A stretch of 38,956 bases of DNA from an uncultured Prevotella sp. (GCA_934120735.1 CAKOVA010000015.1:1-38956), one strand, 5' to 3'. Positions 29,277 to 37,101 are shown, counted from the stretch's first letter. Program-made: numbers and translations. Notes: generated from the letters alone by a model not told the origin.

Positions 29277-29585
29277 ATGGTTAAAAAGATACTTTCTATA
29301 ACATTCGCTGCTGCATTGCTCATGACGTATCCATTGTCGGTGCAGGCTGGTCAGTCAATGGAAATCATCGAGAATGATATTCAGAGTGTTTCCATTTCTG
29401 TCTCAGGCTCTGTTTTGCATGTCAGTGGTGCTAATGGACAAGTATTGCAAGTATATAATGTAACGGGCGTTTGCTTAATGAGTGTCAAGGTTGACAGTCA
29501 GGACAAGCGATACGAACTCAATGTACCCAAGGGTTGTTACATTGTCAAGGTAGGTAAAACGGTTAGAAAGATTTCTATCAGATAG
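29277..29585 (+). CDS. Secreted mini-protein resembling a type IX sorting domain
   Basis: The 102-aa protein has a signal peptide (about residues 1-24, ending VQA-G) and then almost nothing but one beta-sandwich-like domain. Its pattern, VYNVTGVCLMSVKVDSQ followed by LNVPKGCYIVKVGKTVRKISI, matches the type A C-terminal sorting domain that normally ends larger T9SS cargo. A DUF3244-like protein is the alternative. No cargo domain is present. The upstream in-frame GTG at 29253 is less likely because the ATG at 29277 gives a clean signal peptide. It is the first gene behind the promoter at 29216-29245 and ends 7 bases before the L,D-transpeptidase. Confidence 0.65.
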   Translation: MVKKILSITFAAALLMTYPLSVQAGQSMEIIENDIQSVSISVSGSVLHVSGANGQVLQVYNVTGVCLMSVKVDSQDKRYELNVPKGCYIVKVGKTVRKISIR

Positions 29586-29592
29586 TTAGACT

Positions 29593-31167
29593 TTGAAAGT
29601 CTTCTTCAAATTTTCACTTCTCCTTCTTCTTATCTTCCAGTTGTGTTCATGCAAGAAGAAGGAGTTGAATCCAAACCAAGCACTTCAATTAGAGGCGTTT
29701 TCTAATTTGAGAACGTCATCTTATACCATTCATCCAGGTAAAATACGTCAGCATCTTGATCAGTTGATGAAAGCCGATGTCGACTCCATGCAGCCCGATT
29801 ATCGAACTCGAAGTTATTACGGCCATCGTGGCAGCTTCGTGTGGATAGACAGGCTGGGTGTTGATGCGCGTGCAGACACGTTGTTGGCGTATCTGCGTAC
29901 TGTTGATGAGGTTGGATTCTCACCTAAAAAGTTCTATGTCAAGGATATTGAGAACGATTTGAAACGGTTGCGCACACTCGACTTTGATACAGCCAGCAAC
30001 ACCATCAGCCATGTGATGGCTCGATTGGAATATCATCTCACCAAAGCTTATCTACGCTATGTCAATGGGCAACAGTTTGGTTTTACCAACCCATTCGCTT
30101 TGTTTAACAAGCTGGATGTCAGAAAGCGCGATTCCGTCAATGTGAGCTATCGCGAACTTTTTGATCTTCCCATGCAGCGACCCACCAAGAACTTTTGGAC
30201 CGAGGCCTTGCAGAAGGTACGGCACGACAGCGTGGGCATCTACCTACAAGCCATCCAACCGCATGGGAAGTTGTACGATGATTTGAAACAACGGTTGCCC
30301 AAAGCTGTAGGTACAGTGGCCAGGCGCAAGGTGATTTGCAATTTGGAGCGTGCCAGGTGGCGACTGGATGACGAGCCTGACAAGCATGAAAAGTACGTCG
30401 TCATCAATTTACCTTCCATGCATCTCATGGCAAGAGATCACGACAAGACGCTGAGCATGCGTATTGGCATAGGTGCTTTGAGTACGAAGACACCACTCAT
30501 CACCAGTAGTATTGTGCGTATGGACATCAATCCACAGTGGGTCATGCCCAGAAGCATCATTGAAAAAAGCGTGGTTCCACAGGCGGGGAACAAAGATTAT
30601 TTTGATGCTCGGCGATATTTCATTCGCGAACGAAAGACCGGAAAACGAATGGATGTCACGCAGGTTTCTGCCGACATGCTGAAAAGTGGCCAATATTTTG
30701 TCATACAAGAAGGTGGAAAGGGCAATGCCATGGGGCGCATCGTGTTCCGCTTCAAGAACAAATTCGCTATCTATCTGCACGATACGTCATCGAAGGGAGT
30801 CTTCGAAAGAGAATACCGAGGAGTTTCGCATGGTTGTATCAGACTGGAAAAGCCATTCGATTTCGCTGTGTTCCTGTTAGGTGACAAGGACGAAGAGATG
30901 ATAGAAAGAATAAGATATTCGATGGAAGCAGACATTCATCCCACCTATATGGATGACAATCCATCATCTGACAAGAAACAATTAGTGGAGACCGACAGAC
31001 TGGACAGGGCTAAGTTAATTAAATCAGTTCAAGTAAAACCGACGGTTCCCCTGTTCATCACCTATTATACTTTATACCCAAACGAGAACCATGTGATGAC
31101 AGAATATCCCGATGTCTATGGATTTGATTCGGTGATATACCGCCAATTACTCAATTACTTGCCATAA
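29593..31167 (+). CDS. YcbB-like L,D-transpeptidase lipoprotein
   Basis: The 524-aa protein begins with a lipoprotein signal (LCSC, Cys20). Residues about 40-250 form the helical scaffold domain of YcbB/LdtD-type enzymes. The YkuD catalytic domain (about 265-430) has His396 and the nucleophile Cys415 in GVSHGCIRLE. These enzymes form 3-3 crosslinks in peptidoglycan or attach proteins to it. The start is TTG at 29593; no ATG lies between the previous stop and the signal peptide. The neighbouring ECF sigma factor suggests expression in response to envelope damage, as for E. coli LdtD under Cpx control (an inference here). Confidence 0.88.
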   Translation: MKVFFKFSLLLLLIFQLCSCKKKELNPNQALQLEAFSNLRTSSYTIHPGKIRQHLDQLMKADVDSMQPDYRTRSYYGHRGSFVWIDRLGVDARADTLLAYLRTVDEVGFSPKKFYVKDIENDLKRLRTLDFDTASNTISHVMARLEYHLTKAYLRYVNGQQFGFTNPFALFNKLDVRKRDSVNVSYRELFDLPMQRPTKNFWTEALQKVRHDSVGIYLQAIQPHGKLYDDLKQRLPKAVGTVARRKVICNLERARWRLDDEPDKHEKYVVINLPSMHLMARDHDKTLSMRIGIGALSTKTPLITSSIVRMDINPQWVMPRSIIEKSVVPQAGNKDYFDARRYFIRERKTGKRMDVTQVSADMLKSGQYFVIQEGGKGNAMGRIVFRFKNKFAIYLHDTSSKGVFEREYRGVSHGCIRLEKPFDFAVFLLGDKDEEMIERIRYSMEADIHPTYMDDNPSSDKKQLVETDRLDRAKLIKSVQVKPTVPLFITYYTLYPNENHVMTEYPDVYGFDSVIYRQLLNYLP

Positions 31168-31173
31168 GTGCGA

Positions 31174-31725
31174 ATGGATAGACCATACGATGAACAGAAC
31201 ATAGCCGATCGCTTGGCCAAAAAAGAAACACAACGCCAGGCATTCTCACAGGTTGTTCACCAATATAGTAAACCGCTGTATTGGAAGATTCGTCGTATCG
31301 TTCTGACCCATGAAGATGCCAATGACGTGTTGCAGAATGCCTTTCTCAAGGCTTGGAACAATTTGGATGATTTTCGCAATAAATCAAAAATATCAACTTG
31401 GATTTACCGCATTGCCGTCAATGAGGCGTTGGACTTCTTGAGAAAGAAAAACAACAATAGGGCGGTTAGTGCGGATGACGACCCTTCGGTGGCCAACATG
31501 CTGATGGCCGATGACTACTTTGATGGAGATGAGACACAAGCGCAGTTGCAAGAAGCGATAGCCCAGCTGCCGGAAGTGCAGCGTGTGGTGTTCAACTTGC
31601 GCTACTATGAGGAAATGAAATATGCCGAGATGAGCCAACTTCTCAATACGAGCGAAGGTGCGCTAAAAGCCAGTTATCATTTGGCAGTCAAGAAAATAAC
31701 AGCCTATTTTCAGAGTCGGGATTAA
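31174..31725 (+). CDS. ECF-type RNA polymerase sigma factor
   Basis: The 183-aa protein has only sigma regions 2 and 4, as in ECF factors. Region 2 contains HEDANDVLQNAFLKAW and ISTWIYRIAVNEALDFL. Region 4 contains LPEVQRVVFNLRYYEEM and a helix-turn-helix at MSQLLNTSEGALKASYH. It directs RNA polymerase to its own regulon, probably envelope genes. The ATG at 31174 is 6 bases after the L,D-transpeptidase stop. A GTG at 31168, 6 bases upstream, is an alternative. The next gene encodes a candidate anti-sigma factor. Confidence 0.93.
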   Translation: MDRPYDEQNIADRLAKKETQRQAFSQVVHQYSKPLYWKIRRIVLTHEDANDVLQNAFLKAWNNLDDFRNKSKISTWIYRIAVNEALDFLRKKNNNRAVSADDDPSVANMLMADDYFDGDETQAQLQEAIAQLPEVQRVVFNLRYYEEMKYAEMSQLLNTSEGALKASYHLAVKKITAYFQSRD

Positions 31726-31768
31726 ACCTTTTGGTGATTTTTACGTCATATAAACAAAGACAATAATT

Positions 31769-32140
31769 ATGGTAAAAGAAGACAAATACATAGAGAACCG
31801 ATTTGGAAAGGTACAACCTTTCAAGGCTCCACAGGGTTATTTGGATAACTTTGCCGATCAATTCATGGCTCAGTTGCCTGATCAAGCAGCCAAAACCGTG
31901 AAGACACAACACACCGTTTGGTTCAGAATGCGTCCGGCAATGATTGCTGCAGCCAGCGTTTTGGCTGTTGCAATGACGGCTACAGTTTATTTTGCAAAGC
32001 CTTTTGCGGGCCAACAGGAACAAGTGTTCACCACAGATCAGCAAACAGAAAGCAGCATGAGTGATGGTGCAGTTGAAGAAACTGCTTTTTACTCGATGAT
32101 TGACAATGGTGACATCTACGCAATATTAGCTGATGAATAA
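31769..32140 (+). CDS. Putative anti-sigma factor, single-pass membrane protein
   Basis: The 123-aa protein has a cytoplasmic N-terminus of about 55 residues with the sequence PFKAPQGYLDNFADQFMAQLP. One membrane helix follows (about residues 57-76, AMIAAASVLAVAMTATVYF), then an acidic periplasmic tail of about 45 residues. The P-F-x-x-P-x-G-Y motif is, as I recall it, typical of Bacteroidota proteins encoded just after ECF sigma genes. The zinc anti-sigma motif HxxxCxxC is absent, so the assignment rests on position, topology and that motif. It lies 43 bases after the sigma gene. Confidence 0.65.
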   Translation: MVKEDKYIENRFGKVQPFKAPQGYLDNFADQFMAQLPDQAAKTVKTQHTVWFRMRPAMIAAASVLAVAMTATVYFAKPFAGQQEQVFTTDQQTESSMSDGAVEETAFYSMIDNGDIYAILADE

Positions 32141-32154
32141 GAAAGGAGCTGAAC

Positions 32155-32616
32155 ATGAAACACATTTTTTCCGTTATTTTTATCACCTTCTGCTTGTTGC
32201 TATCTTCCGCGACAGCTCAACCACAACGTGGGCAAAGGAGGTTTAATCCTCAGAAATTTCAAGCCGATCTGGAACAGTTCATCACGACAGAAGCCGGACT
32301 GACCCCGCAAGAATCGGCTGCGTTTTTCCCCGTGTATCGAGACATGAGAAAAATACAGATGACCTATTTTGCGGAAGGTCGTCGCTTTAGGCACCTGAAT
32401 GTCACGGATGAAAAGGCCTGTGAAGAAGCCATTCGGAAACATGCAGCCAACGAAGTTAAAATCAAGGAAATACAGCAGCAGTATCATCTTCAGTTCTTGA
32501 CCATTCTGCCTGCCTGTAAAGTGTTTAAGATTATCCGTGCCGAAGAGAAGTTTCATCGCCAAATGATGAGACGGGTGGCCATGTGTCGACAGCAGCAACA
32601 AAAAGTTAAAAAGTAA
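32155..32616 (+). CDS. Spy/CpxP-like periplasmic protein
   Basis: The 153-aa protein has a signal peptide (about residues 1-21, ending ATA-Q). It is otherwise helical and very basic, with a LTPQESAAFFPVYRDM segment resembling the LTxxQ motif of Spy/CpxP proteins, and a Gln/Lys-rich tail. Such proteins act as periplasmic chaperones or stress sensors. The LTxxQ motif is imperfect. An unusual Shine-Dalgarno GAAAGGAG at 32141-32148 precedes the ATG by 6 bases. Placed after sigma and anti-sigma genes, it could report envelope state to the anti-sigma factor (an inference). Confidence 0.7.
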   Translation: MKHIFSVIFITFCLLLSSATAQPQRGQRRFNPQKFQADLEQFITTEAGLTPQESAAFFPVYRDMRKIQMTYFAEGRRFRHLNVTDEKACEEAIRKHAANEVKIKEIQQQYHLQFLTILPACKVFKIIRAEEKFHRQMMRRVAMCRQQQQKVKK

Positions 32617-32623
32617 CCTTTTC

Positions 32624-33355
32624 ATGCATCGGTATTTCATTTGTTTCCGCTATGACGGAACAGCTTATCATGGATGGCAGGTGCAGCCCAATGGACACTC
32701 GGTGCAAGCTGAGTTGCAACAGGCCATGTCTGTCATTCTCAGAGAGCCCATCGTGACCGTAGGTGCCGGCCGGACAGATGCCGGTGTGCAGGCTCGGAAG
32801 ATGTTTGCACATTTTGATTTCCATGCTGAGATAGACACCGCACAATTCACATATAAGCTCAATCGTCTGCTGCCGCGGGACATTTCGGTATTGAACGTTT
32901 ATCCCGTCAGTGAGGATATGCATGCGCGTTTCAGTGCTAAGTGGCGCACCTACCATTATTATATACACCTGTCGAAGAATCCATTCCTGCGTCATTTTTC
33001 GTGTCAGTTGCCTTATCAGCTCGACTTTTCATTGATGAACGAAGCTGCGTCACATCTGCTGATAGTGGAAGATTTCGGTGCTTTCTGCAAAAGCAACACG
33101 GATGTAAAGACAACGTTGTGTCATGTGGTGCAGGCTGAATGGGTGGAAGTTGGCGAAGATGCTTGGTACTTTGTCATCAAAGCCAATCGTTTTTTGCGCA
33201 ACATGGTGCGTGCCGTGGTGGGTACTTTAATAGAAGTGGGCCGACACCGCATGACCCTCAATGAGTTTGATGCCGTTGTACGGAGTGGAAACCGTACCAA
33301 AGCAGGCGAGAGCATGCCCGCCAATGCGTTGTTTTTAGAAGACGTTGAGTACTGA
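32624..33355 (+). CDS. truA: tRNA pseudouridine(38-40) synthase TruA
   Basis: The 243-aa enzyme converts uridines 38-40 of the tRNA anticodon arm to pseudouridine. The catalytic aspartate is Asp52 in GAGRTDAGVQA. The N-terminus FRYDGTAYHGWQVQPN and the later FLRNMVRAVVGTL block are family signatures. It starts 7 bases after the Spy-like gene. Its TGA shares one base with the ATG of the EamA transporter gene, so it is part of the same dense rightward run. Confidence 0.96.
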   Translation: MHRYFICFRYDGTAYHGWQVQPNGHSVQAELQQAMSVILREPIVTVGAGRTDAGVQARKMFAHFDFHAEIDTAQFTYKLNRLLPRDISVLNVYPVSEDMHARFSAKWRTYHYYIHLSKNPFLRHFSCQLPYQLDFSLMNEAASHLLIVEDFGAFCKSNTDVKTTLCHVVQAEWVEVGEDAWYFVIKANRFLRNMVRAVVGTLIEVGRHRMTLNEFDAVVRSGNRTKAGESMPANALFLEDVEY

Positions 33356-34278
33356 TGGAGTGGTTGTTGCTTGCCTTCCTGTCGGCCTTCCTGCTGGGCT
33401 TTTATGATGTTTTCAAGAAAAAAGCCTTGTCAGGCAATTCCGTCATCCCTGTATTATTTCTGAACACACTATTCTGTTCGTGCATTTTTTTGCCATTTAT
33501 CATCCTGTCTGCAACGGCAGATGTGTTGGACAACACCATCTTCCATGTGTCTTCTGGAGGGTGGGAAGTCCACCGATATATCCTACTGAAGAGTTGTATC
33601 GTACTGTCTTCTTGGATATGTGGCTATTTTGCTATGAAGCATCTTCCGCTTACAATTGTTGGTCCCATTAATGCTTCGCGTCCCGTGCTGGTACTTGTCG
33701 GTGCCATGCTGGTGTTTGGTGAAGAACTGAACCTATATCAATGGATTGGCGTTTTGCTGGCCATTACGTCGTTCTACCTGCTAAGTAGGTCGGGCAAGAA
33801 AGAGGGAATAGATTTCAAGCACAATCGCTGGTTGTTCTTGTTGGTGTTTGCTGCGCTGTTGGGAGCGGTGAGTGGCTTGTACGACAGGTATCTCATGGCT
33901 CCGGTAACAGCTGGAGGAGTAGGGCTAGACAAAATGATGGTACAGGGTTGGTATAATGTTTACCAGTGTTTCATGATGGGAATGGTGTTGTTACTGATAT
34001 GGTATCCCACCCGTCATCGTACCACACCTTTTCATTGGTCGTGGTCGATAGTGGGCATCAGTGTTTTTCTTTGCATGGCCGATTTTGTCTATTTCTATGC
34101 CTTGGGTAAGCCAGAAGCCATGATATCCATCGTTTCCATGGTGCGAAGAGGCAGTGTGTTGGTGAGTTTTTTGTTTGGAGCCTTTGTCTTTCATGAGAAG
34201 AATCTCAAGGGAAAAGCGGTCGACTTAGCTTTGGTGTTGTTGAGCATGGTGTTCTTGTTCCTAGGTAGTAAGTCGTAA
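33355..34278 (+). CDS. EamA/DMT superfamily transporter
   Basis: The 307-aa inner-membrane protein shows about ten hydrophobic helices in two EamA repeats (about residues 1-145 and 155-305). The second repeat begins NRWLFLLVFAALLGAVSGLYDR. The GPINASRPVLVLVGAMLVFGEELNL region (read in two parts) has the small-residue and Pro pattern of drug/metabolite exporters near the end of each repeat. The substrate is unknown. Start and truA stop overlap by one base. Confidence 0.85.
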   Translation: MEWLLLAFLSAFLLGFYDVFKKKALSGNSVIPVLFLNTLFCSCIFLPFIILSATADVLDNTIFHVSSGGWEVHRYILLKSCIVLSSWICGYFAMKHLPLTIVGPINASRPVLVLVGAMLVFGEELNLYQWIGVLLAITSFYLLSRSGKKEGIDFKHNRWLFLLVFAALLGAVSGLYDRYLMAPVTAGGVGLDKMMVQGWYNVYQCFMMGMVLLLIWYPTRHRTTPFHWSWSIVGISVFLCMADFVYFYALGKPEAMISIVSMVRRGSVLVSFLFGAFVFHEKNLKGKAVDLALVLLSMVFLFLGSKS

Positions 34279-34328
34279 ATAAAATGTTTTTTTTCTGGCG
34301 TTTGATTAGCTTTATCGGCTAAAAGTAC

Positions 34329-34336
34329 TATATTTG
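34329..34336 (+). promoter_or_regulatory. -7 box of dapA
   Basis: TATATTTG at 34329-34336 fits TAnnTTTG, 29 bases before the dapA ATG. A TTTG at 34301-34304 is 24 bases upstream, longer than the usual spacer. Confidence 0.45.
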
Positions 34337-34365
34337 CAATTAAATCGTAAGATTAAAAGGCATTT

Positions 34366-35253
34366 ATGAGATATCACATTTTTCGAGGACTTGGTGTGGC
34401 AGTAGTGACCCCTTTTACGTTGGATGGCGCAGTTGATTATCCAGCGTTAAAACGACTGATTCGTTATCAACTGGATAGTGGTGTTGATTTCCTATGCATC
34501 TTGGCGACAACCGGTGAGACACCGTGTTTGACGTTGGATGAGAAAAACAAAATCACAGAGTTGGTTAAAGAGGAGAACAAGGGGCAAGTTCCAATATTAA
34601 AGTATTGTGGAGGCAACAATACGGCAGCAGTGATTGAAGAGATGAAAACCACAGACTGGTCTGGAATCGACGGCATCTTGAGTATCTGTCCCTATTATAA
34701 CAAACCCTCTCAAGAGGGATTGTATCAACATTTCAAGGCCATAGCTTCGGCCAGTCCGCTTCCTGTTGTGATGTACAATGTGCCGGGGCGCACGGGTGTC
34801 AACATGAAAGCCGAAACAACGGTTCGGTTGGCTCACGACTGTGAAAACATCGTAGGTATCAAAGAGGCAGCTGGAAGTCTTGAGCAGGTTGACGAAATCA
34901 TCAAGGGTAAACCAGATAGGTTTGACATCATCAGCGGCGACGATGCGCTGACGTTCTCCATGATAGCCAGTGGCGCGGCCGGTGTGATATCAGTTATTGG
35001 GAATGCTTTGCCCAGAGAATTTTCCAGAATGATTAGACTTGAGTTCCAAGGCGAATACGAAGCTGCGCGGAGAATACACCACATGTTTACTGAGCTGTAC
35101 AGTCTTTTGTTCGTTGACGGTAACCCTGCCGGTGTCAAAGCTTTGCTCAACGACATGGGGTACATCGAGAATGTGTTGCGTTTGCCATTGGTACCCACAA
35201 CGATTAAAACCAAAGAAAAGATGGCTGAAATCTTGAAAGAGATAAGAATTTAA
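34366..35253 (+). CDS. dapA: 4-hydroxy-tetrahydrodipicolinate synthase
   Basis: The 295-aa aldolase condenses pyruvate with aspartate semialdehyde, the first committed step to lysine and diaminopimelate. The Schiff-base lysine is Lys166 in GIKEAAGS. Tyr137 lies in MYNVPGRTG, and the substrate loop is ATTGETPCL (residues 47-55). Gly-Ala-Ala repeats in SGAAGVISVIGNA complete the TIM barrel. It has its own -7 box. Diaminopimelate is the residue cross-linked by the L,D-transpeptidase upstream, but the two genes are in separate transcription units. Confidence 0.96.
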   Translation: MRYHIFRGLGVAVVTPFTLDGAVDYPALKRLIRYQLDSGVDFLCILATTGETPCLTLDEKNKITELVKEENKGQVPILKYCGGNNTAAVIEEMKTTDWSGIDGILSICPYYNKPSQEGLYQHFKAIASASPLPVVMYNVPGRTGVNMKAETTVRLAHDCENIVGIKEAAGSLEQVDEIIKGKPDRFDIISGDDALTFSMIASGAAGVISVIGNALPREFSRMIRLEFQGEYEAARRIHHMFTELYSLLFVDGNPAGVKALLNDMGYIENVLRLPLVPTTIKTKEKMAEILKEIRI

Positions 35254-35382
35254 GTTACAGCTGGATTGTTGGATGAATGATTTGAATGTCATTAGATAGG
35301 CATGGAGGAGGAAACTTCTCTGAGTGAAAGCATTCAAGATAAATGACAAGACTTTCGCACGTGCGAGTGAAGAGTAGACTGG

Positions 35383-36270
35383 ATGGATATCAATAAGATG
35401 AAAGGCGATTATGACCGCTATGAGGTGGCGCAAGCTGACACGCTGTTAAACTGGTTGTTGAATCATGTTTCCAACCTAAGCAAGAGTAAAATCAAGGCGA
35501 CGTTGGCTGGAAAAGGCATCATCGTGAATGGCAAGTGCATCACGCAGTTTGATTTTCCGCTTGAGGCGGGAATGAAAATTGCGGTGAGCAAGTCTAAAAA
35601 AAACACCAACTTCAAAAATCGCTATTTGAAGATTGTCTACGAAGATCGTTATTTGGTTGTGATTGAAAAGCACGTTGGCATCCTGTCCATGGCTGCGGGG
35701 CATTCTTCATTAAACGTGAAAAGTGTTCTTGATGACTATTTTAGAAATAGTAAACAGAAATGCACGGCACACGTTGTGCATCGGTTGGATCGTGAAACCA
35801 GTGGTCTGATGATTTACGCCAAGGATATGGCGACAGAACAAGAGCTGGAGCACAACTGGCATGACATAGTGTACGATCGTCGTTATGTGGCGGTGGTATC
35901 TGGCGAAATGGAAGACGACGAGGGGGTTATTACGAGTTGGTTGAAAGATAACAAGGCGTACGTCACCTATTCAAGTCCGGTAGATAATGGTGGAAAGTTT
36001 GCCATTACTCATTTTCATACCTTAGACCGTACCACCGAACACTCGCTGGTTGAATATCGCTTGGAAACGGGACGAAAGAATCAGATACGCGTCCATTCTG
36101 CCGATATAGGGCATCCTGTGTGTGGAGATCTCAAGTATGGCAATGGCGACAATCCCCTTGGTCGGTTATGTCTGCATGCCTACATGCTCTGTTTTATTCA
36201 TCCAGTAACCCGTCGGCCAATGGAATTTGAAACGCAGATTCCTCCAGCTTTCAGGAAGTTATTTAAATAA
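35383..36270 (+). CDS. RluA-family pseudouridine synthase
   Basis: The 295-aa protein has an N-terminal S4-type RNA-binding region (residues about 20-70, LSKSKIKATLAGKGIIVNG) and a RluA catalytic domain. The catalytic aspartate is Asp136 in HRLDRETSG. The RKNQIRVHSADIGHPVCGDLKYG block (read in two parts) is the family's C-terminal signature. It modifies uridines in rRNA or tRNA; which target cannot be told. An internal ATG at 35398 is an alternative start. The 129-base gap after dapA shows no clear promoter. Confidence 0.92.
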   Translation: MDINKMKGDYDRYEVAQADTLLNWLLNHVSNLSKSKIKATLAGKGIIVNGKCITQFDFPLEAGMKIAVSKSKKNTNFKNRYLKIVYEDRYLVVIEKHVGILSMAAGHSSLNVKSVLDDYFRNSKQKCTAHVVHRLDRETSGLMIYAKDMATEQELEHNWHDIVYDRRYVAVVSGEMEDDEGVITSWLKDNKAYVTYSSPVDNGGKFAITHFHTLDRTTEHSLVEYRLETGRKNQIRVHSADIGHPVCGDLKYGNGDNPLGRLCLHAYMLCFIHPVTRRPMEFETQIPPAFRKLFK

Positions 36271-36344
36271 TCGAATGAGTATTTGATGTTTGAAAATCTT
36301 GTAGCAAACGCAAGTATGAACATGTTTTTAGAGTAATTGATTCA

Positions 36345-36503
36345 ATGAGTTCTAACTTTTCTTTGTATATCTTTTGCATAGTCATCATAGCTCTGGCCAT
36401 CTTTTTTATTAAAAAAGTGACCAGTTGCCTATTCAAAACTATCTTATTCTTGATTTTACTAGCTGTGCTCGTCTATGTTGCGCGCGCCCTTGAGGTGTTT
36501 TAG
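36345..36503 (+). CDS. 52-aa two-helix membrane protein
   Basis: A short frame from ATG 36345 to TAG 36501-36503 encodes MSSNFSLYIFCIVIIALAIF, then KKVTSCLFKT and ILFLILLAVLVYVARALEVF. Two membrane helices flank a basic hairpin loop containing KKVTSC. The hydrophobicity is too regular to be chance, and I recall similar 45-55 aa proteins with this loop in Bacteroidales, though this was not searched. It lies 74 bases after the pseudouridine synthase gene on the same strand. Confidence 0.6.
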   Translation: MSSNFSLYIFCIVIIALAIFFIKKVTSCLFKTILFLILLAVLVYVARALEVF

Positions 36504-36587
36504 ATATTCCAGGTGAGCTTTTTAATCCGTGGAAGACATCGTACATGGACGTGGTGTGATGGGATATCTTAATAAATCTTAAAGCTA

Positions 36588-36618
36588 TTGACGTGTATGA
36601 TAATATTCTATATATTTG
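36588..36618 (+). promoter_or_regulatory. Near-ideal promoter of the putative noncoding RNA
   Basis: TTG (36588-36590), a 20-base spacer and TATATTTG (36611-36618) match the Bacteroidota consensus exactly. No plausible protein gene starts behind it before the terminator at 36886-36919. Confidence 0.7.
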
Positions 36619-36621
36619 CAA

Positions 36622-36919
36622 GGTAAGTTAGATGCTCATGCAAGTTGTTTACCTGTTAGCCGATAGTTACAATCAAACAACTTTGCAAAACGCATAAAAA
36701 AGAATTTTGAAAGATTCGTGTAATCCTAGTAATAACATATCATCTCGTTATGACAAATTGTGAATAGTGGTTTTTAGGAAATTTATTTTTTAATACTCTT
36801 TACCAGTTACGAAGAGTATTCTAAAATGTCAAACGAGATACTAGCTGACCTTATGCTTCAATAGGGTTTAACGGAGGTCGGTGGAGTGGAGCTGATATCA
36901 TATCAAAGCTCCACTTTTT
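36622..36919 (+). ncRNA. Putative structured noncoding RNA with intrinsic terminator
   Basis: The ~298-nt transcript would start near 36622 and end in a terminator. P1 pairs GGTAAGTTAG (36622-36631) with CTAGCTGACC (36841-36850), nine of ten positions. P2 is a hairpin, 36640-36650 with 36675-36686. The long arm P3 pairs ATCTCGTT (36742-36749) with 36832-36839, TGACA (36751-36755) with 36827-36831, TTTTAG (36772-36777) with 36821-36826, and AATACTCTT (36792-36800) with 36812-36820. Bases 36812-36850 are thus almost wholly paired. The terminator is GTGGAGCT (36886-36893) with AGCTCCAC (36907-36914) plus five T. No motif of tmRNA, RNase P or SRP RNA was recognised. The rest of the 36504-37101 gap holds only promoters. 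Confidence 0.6.
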
Positions 36920-37018
36920 GTGTAAGATAAGAATTGGTAAATCCTTGATGCTTGTTGTAGTTAAGGACTATTTATTTTGCTGGATTATTTTTCAATATTC
37001 AGCAAAAAAATATTTTTA

Positions 37019-37052
37019 TTTGCTTGGATTTTAGAAAAAATAGCTATTTTTG
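37019..37052 (+). promoter_or_regulatory. Promoter of the 343-aa exported protein gene
   Basis: TATTTTTG at 37045-37052 fits TAnnTTTG. TTG at 37024-37026 (18-base spacer) or TTTG at 37019-37022 (22-base spacer) could be the -33 element. The start codon is 50 bases downstream, behind an A/T-rich leader. Confidence 0.5.
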
Positions 37053-37101
37053 CGGACTATTTGAATAATTATTATCAATTAACAACAACAATTTTTTATT
37101 T

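Noticed and set aside
36622..36919. Assigning the RNA as tmRNA, RNase P RNA, SRP RNA or cobalamin riboswitch
   Set aside because: None of their hallmark conserved sequences was seen. A 6S-type RNA is not excluded but the fold with a side hairpin is unlike a single rod.
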